NCBI GenBank assembly: GCA_031270605.1
Contig: JAISXG010000062.1
Span: forward strand, 1 to 37,740
DNA length: 37,740 bases
From: Oscillospiraceae bacterium
Lineage (GTDB): Bacteria; Bacillota; Clostridia; Oscillospirales; Acutalibacteraceae
Direction of reading: 5' to 3'
Part shown: one piece after another, positions 31,641 through 37,740 of the stretch
How the letters are laid out: the number at the start of each line of letters is the position of its first letter
Position numbering within the stretch: the first letter of the stretch is position 1
The notes under the pieces: model-generated
The model's input: only the letters and a program-made list of their open reading frames with translations
What the model was told of the DNA's origin: nothing
Databases searched by the model: none
Program-made: the position numbers and the translations under genes

Positions 31641-33971
31641 ATGAACAGTGTGCAAATTACCGTGAACGGCAGGGCAATCAACGCAAGCATGGAAAAAACA
31701 CTGCTGCAAAACCTGCTTGAAAACGGCGTTTATGTTCCGAATTTATGCTTTAATAAAAATTTAGAGTCCTACGGCGGCTGCGGGCTTTGCCTGGTTGCCG
31801 TCGAGGGCTTGCCGAAGCCTGTCCGATCCTGCTCCATGAAGCCGTCGGCGGGCATGAACATCACAACCGACACGCCTGAAATCGTGGCGAGCCGCAACAC
31901 AAGCCTTTCGCTGATGCATGCGGACCACCGCGGCGACTGCATCGCGCCCTGCCGCCGCGCCTGCCCGACAAATCAGGACGCGCAGGGCTACATCGGCCTG
32001 ATTGCCGACGGCAAATATGAAGAGGCGCTGCGCCTGATCAAAGAGGATAATCCCCTGCCCGCCTCCATCGGCCGCGTCTGCCCCCACCCGTGTGAGGACG
32101 CCTGCCGCAGAAAACACGCGGAGGGCTCGGTTTCCATCTGCTCCCTCAAACGCTTTGCGGCGGACACTGACGGCAATACATACACCCCCGATTGCAAGCC
32201 ATCCACAGGTAAGCGCGCTGCGATTATCGGCGCGGGACCCGCAGGGCTCTCGTGCGCCTATTTTCTCGCGCGTGAGGGGCATACGGTCACAATTTTTGAA
32301 GCCATGCCGAAAAGCGGCGGCATGCTGCGCTACGGCATCCCCCATTACCGCCTGACGGATAAAGTGCTGGACGGCGAGGTTGCCGCAATCGAGCGCCTGG
32401 GTGTAACCATTGAATACAACAAAACTTTGGGCAGGGATTTCACCATTCCTTCGCTCAAAGAGCAATATGACGCGGTCTTTGTCGCGGTCGGCGCGTGGCA
32501 GAGCACGGCTCTGCGCTGCGAGAATGATGATTTGCCGGGCGTGCTCGGCGGCATTGACTTTTTGCGCGAGGTTGCGGAGGGCAAACGGCCGGAGATCGGC
32601 AAGCGCGTCGCCGTCGTCGGCGGCGGCAACACGGCGATGGACGCGGTGCGCACTGCCCGCCGTTTGGGCGCACAAGAGGTCGTGCTGGTGTATCGCAGAA
32701 CCCGCGACGAAATGCCCGCCTCCGAGTGGGAGATCGAAGAGGCGGAGGATGAGGGCGTAAAATTCATGTTCCTCTCCGCCCCGGAAGCGGTCTATGCCGA
32801 AAACGGCCGCGCCGCGGGCCTTGTAATCCAAAAATGCGAGTTGGGCGAACCGGATGATTCCGGCCGCCGCCGCCCCGTTCCAATCGCCTGTGCCTTGCAG
32901 GAGGAACGCTTTGACACCATTATCGCCGCAATCGGCCAAAAGGTCGTGACTGAGGGCCTTGACCCGCTTGCCATGACCCGCTGGGGAACGATTATCGCGG
33001 ACAAAAACACATTCCAGACGAATCTTGACGGCGTGTTTGCGGGCGGCGACGCGGTCAACAACGGGCCGGACATCGCAATTCAAGCCATTGCCCACGGCAA
33101 ACATGCCGCGAGGGCCATCGGCGCCTATTTTAACGGCACACTGTCATCGCACAAAGCACCGTTCTATGTTGAAAAAACAAAAGAGGTTTCCAGAGAAATC
33201 GGCGAAGTGCCGTTTCTGGCGCGCGTGAAGGATACTTTCCTGCCGCCCGATGAGCGTATTCAACACTTCAATGAAACAAACAGAACCTTCACACAGGAAG
33301 AAGCCCGGCGCGAGGCATCCCGCTGTTTGGAATGCGGCTGCTCGGCGTACTATGACTGCCGACTGCTGCCTCTTTTGCAAATGCACGAAATCACGCATAT
33401 TCCTCTAAAAAGCGCAAACAATGTTTTGCCTGAGGATCACAGCCACCCGTTTATCTGGCGTGATAACAATAAATGCATCCTCTGCGGGCTTTGCGTGCGC
33501 GTATGCAAAGAGGTTGTCGGCAAAGAAGTGCTCGGGTTTGACGCGCGCGGCTTTTCCACAACCGTGGAGTGCGCGTTCCACACCCCGCTCGCGCACAGCG
33601 ACTGCATCTCCTGCGGCGCGTGCACAGCCGTGTGCCCCACCGGCGCGCTGCAAGACAAGCGTGCATTCACCAAAACCCCGCCGCTGCCGTTCTCGGTCAA
33701 AACCGTCGTCTGTGAGCACTGCGAGAACCGCTGCGCCTTTGACGTGTATTCCCACGGTCGCAGCATTATCAAGGCGATTCCCGATGACATCCGCAAAACC
33801 TGCTCCATCGGCCGCTACGGCCTGACACTGCAAAACAACGGCGCGGTAAAAGATATCGGCGAAGAAGCGGCAGGGCGCCTGAAAAAAGCACTGCTCGGTG
33901 ATCTTGATTATTTCAAGGGAACACTGCCCTCGTTTGACTCGACAGAAGATATTATGCGGTATTATAATTGA
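31641..33971 (+). CDS. Fused 2Fe-2S / GltD-NfnB-like / ferredoxin subunit, candidate StnC-type transhydrogenase subunit
   Basis: Composite flavin-Fe-S protein of 776 residues. An N-terminal [2Fe-2S] domain of NuoG type has C36, C47, C50 and C64. A GltD-type cysteine region follows (GDCIAPCRRACPTN and CPHPCEDACRR). The FAD domain has IIGAGPAGLSCAYFLAREGH (~195) and the NADPH domain VVGGGNTAMDAVRTARRLG (~325), with VYRRTRDEMPA and GVFAGGDAVNNGPDIA. At 612-665 are two [4Fe-4S] ferredoxin motifs. At 691-721 CEHCENRC...KTCSIGRYG matches the Fe4S4 domain that normally opens molybdopterin oxidoreductases, but the protein ends 55 residues later with no catalytic domain. No hydrogenase H-cluster motif is present. 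GGGGAGG lies before the ATG. With its two operon partners it fits a Stn-type NADH/NADPH/ferredoxin transhydrogenase. Confidence 0.85.
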   Translation: MNSVQITVNGRAINASMEKTLLQNLLENGVYVPNLCFNKNLESYGGCGLCLVAVEGLPKPVRSCSMKPSAGMNITTDTPEIVASRNTSLSLMHADHRGDCIAPCRRACPTNQDAQGYIGLIADGKYEEALRLIKEDNPLPASIGRVCPHPCEDACRRKHAEGSVSICSLKRFAADTDGNTYTPDCKPSTGKRAAIIGAGPAGLSCAYFLAREGHTVTIFEAMPKSGGMLRYGIPHYRLTDKVLDGEVAAIERLGVTIEYNKTLGRDFTIPSLKEQYDAVFVAVGAWQSTALRCENDDLPGVLGGIDFLREVAEGKRPEIGKRVAVVGGGNTAMDAVRTARRLGAQEVVLVYRRTRDEMPASEWEIEEAEDEGVKFMFLSAPEAVYAENGRAAGLVIQKCELGEPDDSGRRRPVPIACALQEERFDTIIAAIGQKVVTEGLDPLAMTRWGTIIADKNTFQTNLDGVFAGGDAVNNGPDIAIQAIAHGKHAARAIGAYFNGTLSSHKAPFYVEKTKEVSREIGEVPFLARVKDTFLPPDERIQHFNETNRTFTQEEARREASRCLECGCSAYYDCRLLPLLQMHEITHIPLKSANNVLPEDHSHPFIWRDNNKCILCGLCVRVCKEVVGKEVLGFDARGFSTTVECAFHTPLAHSDCISCGACTAVCPTGALQDKRAFTKTPPLPFSVKTVVCEHCENRCAFDVYSHGRSIIKAIPDDIRKTCSIGRYGLTLQNNGAVKDIGEEAAGRLKKALLGDLDYFKGTLPSFDSTEDIMRYYN

Positions 33972-33973
33972 TT

Positions 33974-34027
33974 GCAAAACAGCACCCGTCGCTTTCGTTT
34001 TAAGCCGCCGGGTGCTTTGCGTTTTGC
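33974..34027 (+). terminator. Probable terminator after the flavin/Fe-S operon
   Basis: Stem AGCACCCG/CGGGTGCT inside an outer GCAAAAC/GTTTTGC pairing. The T run is short, so confidence is moderate. Confidence 0.6.
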
Positions 34028-34153
34028 ACACAAAGACAAAACGGCAGACGTTCTGTTTTCAACCTGTTGCCTGAAATTTTGAGATATCAAGAATTTACAA
34101 TATGTTAATTATTTTCAATGAAGCCTGTGATAGAATAAAATAGAGGTGGTATC

Positions 34154-35029
34154 TTGTTCGGTTATGTGAAAGCCTTTCACGCGGAATTAAAAATGAAAGA
34201 CTATGATATATACCGCGGCATGTACTGCTCACTGTGCAAGACGCTGGGCAGGCGCTACGGCGCGGGCGCAAGGATGTTTCTCAATTATGACCTCTCGTTT
34301 CTCGCGCTGACGCTGTCTGCGATGGCGGACGACTGCCCCGGCTTTGTGCAAAAACGGTGCGACTTCAACCCCGCAAAAAAATGCCGGATCGCAACACGCG
34401 CCACACCCGCGCTTGACCTCGCGGCGGATGCGTGCGTTGCGCTCACCTATTATAAAATCAAAGACACAATCGCAGACGCAGGCGGCAAAAAAAAGGCTGC
34501 CGCACTGTTCTCACTGCCCCTCGCGGGCGCGGCGTTCCACAAAGCTGAAAAAAACAATGCGGTGCTCACGGCAAAAGTCAAAGCATATATTGAGGCGCAG
34601 GCGGATGTGGAGCGGGAGCGGCTTGCATCCATTGACAAGGCGGCGGAACCCTCGGCGCTGCTGCTTGCGGCCGTTTTTTCCTCGGGTGAAACAGACCCGG
34701 CGCAAAAACAGGTGCGCGAACGCTTCGGCTACTGCCTTGGGCGCTGGGTTTATCTGATTGACGCCTGTGACGATTATTTTGACGATATAAAAAATAATAA
34801 CTATAATCCCTATGCCCTGCTTTTTCCCAAAGGCACTTCCCCGGGTCAGGTGCGCGAAAAAATGCAGGGTGATCTCAACCAAACCGCGGCGGAAGCCGCC
34901 CTCGCGTTCGAGCTGCTTTCGCTGAAACGATTTGAGGACATTATTGAAAACGTGGTTTATGACGGCTTGTTCCATGAAGCCCAAACCGTTTTGAACAGGA
35001 GATTTTCCGATGCAGAGAAACCCGTATGA
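34154..35029 (+). CDS. DUF5685 family protein
   Basis: Largely helical protein of 291 residues matching DUF5685, function unknown. It has the N-terminal signature MFGYVKAFHAELKMKDYDIY with YRGMYCSLCKTLGRRYG (a CxxC) and a second cysteine pair (KRCDFNPAKKCRI). Near residue 203, LIDACDDYFDDIKNNNYNP is an aspartate-rich segment that resembles the metal-binding motifs of isoprenoid synthases. Overall helical content also fits that fold, but this is only a resemblance. The start is TTG at 34154 with AGAGGTGG upstream. It overlaps the J-domain gene by 20 bp, so both are co-translated, followed by a membrane protein gene 57 bp later. Confidence 0.85.
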   Translation: MFGYVKAFHAELKMKDYDIYRGMYCSLCKTLGRRYGAGARMFLNYDLSFLALTLSAMADDCPGFVQKRCDFNPAKKCRIATRATPALDLAADACVALTYYKIKDTIADAGGKKKAAALFSLPLAGAAFHKAEKNNAVLTAKVKAYIEAQADVERERLASIDKAAEPSALLLAAVFSSGETDPAQKQVRERFGYCLGRWVYLIDACDDYFDDIKNNNYNPYALLFPKGTSPGQVREKMQGDLNQTAAEAALAFELLSLKRFEDIIENVVYDGLFHEAQTVLNRRFSDAEKPV

Positions 35030-35654
35030 AGTTTTGGGCATTGACCCAAACGCCACAGACGATCAACTGAAAGACGCCTATAAAAGGCTCGCCAGAAAAT
35101 TTCAGGCGGATGAATACAAGGCCAGCCCCCTGTCTGAAATTGCCAAACAAAAAATGCGCGAGCTTGACGAGGCCTATGACGCAATTGTGCAAAGCAGGCG
35201 CACGGCGCAGAGCGGCTACGGCGGGCAGGCGCGGCAGCAGGCATACTCCGCTGATTATTCCTATGGCGGGGCGCAGCAATCCGCTTATCCAGACATCAGG
35301 GCAAAAATCTCCGCAAACCGCATTGACGACGCTGAAACCCTGCTCGACGGCATCCCTCCCAATATGCGCGACGCGGAATGGAACTATCTCAAAGGCTTTA
35401 TTTCACAGCAGCGCGGCTGGTTTGACGAGGCCGAGCGCTATTTCACGTCCGCCTGCGAGATGGACCCGTCAAACATCGAATACGCTTCGGCTTTCAACCG
35501 CGTCCGCAACAACCGCACCGGCGGCTACAGAACCGCGCGCGGCCGCGGCAGGCAAAACAGCCGCGAATGCTCCGGCTGCGATGTTTGCTCCGGCCTTTTG
35601 TGCGCGGACTGCTGCTGCGAATGCATGGGCGGCGACTGCATCTCCTGCTGCTGA
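35010..35654 (+). CDS. J-domain-like protein with lost HPD motif and cysteine-rich tail
   Basis: Protein of 214 residues. Residues 1-65 follow the J-domain pattern (NPYEVLGIDPNATDDQLKDAY start; MRELDEAYDAIV end). The invariant HPD tripeptide that contacts DnaK is replaced by QAD (residues 32-34, KFQADEY), so it should not stimulate an Hsp70 in the usual way. A Tyr/Gln/Gly-rich linker and a TPR-like helical pair (residues ~95-165) follow. It ends in a cysteine cluster, ECSGCDVCSGLLCADCCCE, then CMGGDCISCC: 13 cysteines in the last 30 residues or so, probably a metal site or membrane-associated patch. Operon with DUF5685. AGGAG lies upstream of the ATG inside the preceding gene. Confidence 0.85.
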   Translation: MQRNPYEVLGIDPNATDDQLKDAYKRLARKFQADEYKASPLSEIAKQKMRELDEAYDAIVQSRRTAQSGYGGQARQQAYSADYSYGGAQQSAYPDIRAKISANRIDDAETLLDGIPPNMRDAEWNYLKGFISQQRGWFDEAERYFTSACEMDPSNIEYASAFNRVRNNRTGGYRTARGRGRQNSRECSGCDVCSGLLCADCCCECMGGDCISCC

Positions 35655-35711
35655 TTTCGCCTTGTCGATTCATAACAGCCTTCACATTTTTTGCGAAAGG
35701 ATGGTCAAACA

Positions 35712-36245
35712 ATGAGGCAAAGCGCAAAAACCGCGTTGGCCGGCATTGTTTCCGCCCTGGCGGTTGCAATCATGTTCGCCACCACCCTGATTCCGTTTTT
35801 GACCTATGCCCTGCCCGCGATTTCGGGTGCGCTGCTGATTCTGATTGTGATTGAAGTCAACCGCAAATGGGCCTTCGCCTCCTATGCGGCGGTCAGCATC
35901 CTCTCGTTTCTGCTGCTCAATGACAAAGAGGCCGCGCTGATGTACATCGCGTTTTTCGGCTATTACCCCGTCATTAAGTCGATGCTGGAAAGCCGCTTGC
36001 CGCGCGTTGTGGAATATCTGGTCAAACTGTTATTATTCAATGTTTCAGTCATCTCCGCAACCCTTCTTGCGGTGTTTGTGTTAAAAATCCCGCTTGAGGA
36101 TGTTGAGGAGCGCGGCCCGGCGGTCATCCCCTATTTGCTGCTGATGGCAAACGCCATGTTTTTGCTGTATGACTACACGCTCACTCAATTTGTGCAGTTG
36201 TATCTGAAAAAAATACAACACCGCTTTCGCAAGCTGTTTCGATAA
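35712..36245 (+). CDS. Uncharacterised membrane protein, possibly ECF S-component-like
   Basis: Integral membrane protein of about 177 residues with five hydrophobic helices. Family not recognised with confidence. The size, the TTLIPFLTYALPAISGALLILIVIE region (core TYALPAISGALLIL) and the FFGYYPVIKSMLE segment recall substrate-binding S components of ECF transporters, but no ligand motif is visible. The ATG at 35712 is chosen because AAAGGATGG lies seven bases upstream; an earlier ATG at 35691 lacks one. It follows the J-domain gene by 57 bp and ends at a terminator, so it is probably the last gene of the DUF5685 operon. Confidence 0.7.
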   Translation: MRQSAKTALAGIVSALAVAIMFATTLIPFLTYALPAISGALLILIVIEVNRKWAFASYAAVSILSFLLLNDKEAALMYIAFFGYYPVIKSMLESRLPRVVEYLVKLLLFNVSVISATLLAVFVLKIPLEDVEERGPAVIPYLLLMANAMFLLYDYTLTQFVQLYLKKIQHRFRKLFR

Positions 36246-36261
36246 AATTAAATAGTAAATA

Positions 36262-36306
36262 AAAAAAGCCTGCTGTCTTGCTTGCAAGATGTCAGGCCCT
36301 TTTTTG
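36262..36306. terminator. Terminator between the membrane protein gene and ligA
   Basis: Stem GCCTGCTGTCTTGC/GCAAGATGTCAGGC with two central mismatches, flanked by A and T runs so that it can serve both convergent genes. Confidence 0.75.
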
Positions 36307-36314
36307 CATCAATT

Positions 36315-37740
<1,426 letters not shown>

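Noticed and set aside
31761-33104. Open frame of 447 codons antisense to the GltD-like fusion gene
   Set aside because: A shadow of a GC-rich gene. The sense strand has cofactor motifs throughout this stretch.
31641-33971. [FeFe]-hydrogenase catalytic subunit (HydA) for the third gene of the operon
   Set aside because: The H-cluster cysteine motifs are absent; FAD and NADPH binding motifs occupy the middle of the protein.
34105-34140. Promoter of the DUF5685 gene (TTTCAA, 17 bp, TAAAAT)
   Set aside because: The start site would fall on the ribosome binding site, making the fit doubtful.

Overview
The window looks like chromosome from a spore-forming, probably gut-associated member of the Clostridia, perhaps Oscillospirales. 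It carries the complete spoIIA sporulation operon, clostridial families (DUF421/DUF4363, DUF5685, DUF554), an NADH/ferredoxin-type flavin-Fe-S complex, and glycosidases of the kinds used on host glycans (GH29, GH2, sialidase). Base composition is moderately GC-rich. The taxon is an inference. There is no phage, CRISPR array, tRNA, rRNA or transposase gene.

Layout. 1-2.9 kb: a DUF1294 fragment, the spoIIAA-spoIIAB-sigF operon (minus) and a zinc-ribbon membrane protein (minus). 3-6 kb (plus): a metallophosphoesterase, an AT-rich VOC protein and a DUF554 membrane protein. 6-9.3 kb (minus): response regulator, histidine kinase and exported protein in one operon. 9.3-9.8 kb: two tandem palindromic repeat elements. 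9.8-14.4 kb (minus): an operon of MTA/SAH deaminase, purine nucleoside phosphorylase, MtnA and a GH29 fucosidase. 14.7-15.8 kb: DUF421 and DUF4363. 15.8-18.3 kb (minus): a membrane-anchored sialidase. 18.5-21.3 kb: a third repeat element and a GH2 glycosidase. 21.4-24.4 kb: two divergent paralogous exported PHP proteins. 24.5-29 kb: an Fe-S aldo/keto reductase, a membrane protein and two alpha/beta hydrolases. 29.3-34 kb: a three-gene flavin/Fe-S operon. 34.1-36.2 kb: DUF5685, a degenerate J-domain protein and a membrane protein. 36.3 kb to the end: the C-terminal part of NAD-dependent DNA ligase.

How genes work together. SpoIIAA, SpoIIAB and SigF form the forespore partner-switching module. 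The deaminase, phosphorylase and isomerase form a plausible route from methylthioadenosine through methylthioinosine to methylthioribulose-1-phosphate. The 29.3-34 kb operon pairs NuoE- and NuoF-like subunits with a GltD/NfnB-like NADPH subunit. This is the layout expected of a Stn-type electron-bifurcating transhydrogenase and not of a hydrogenase.

The most distinctive non-coding signal is a family of three palindromic elements of 159-161 bp. Their central 7-bp helix differs in sequence between copies but always stays paired. A second, looser palindrome family (two copies) is also present. Several promoters with 16-18 bp spacers and many terminators can be read directly from the sequence.
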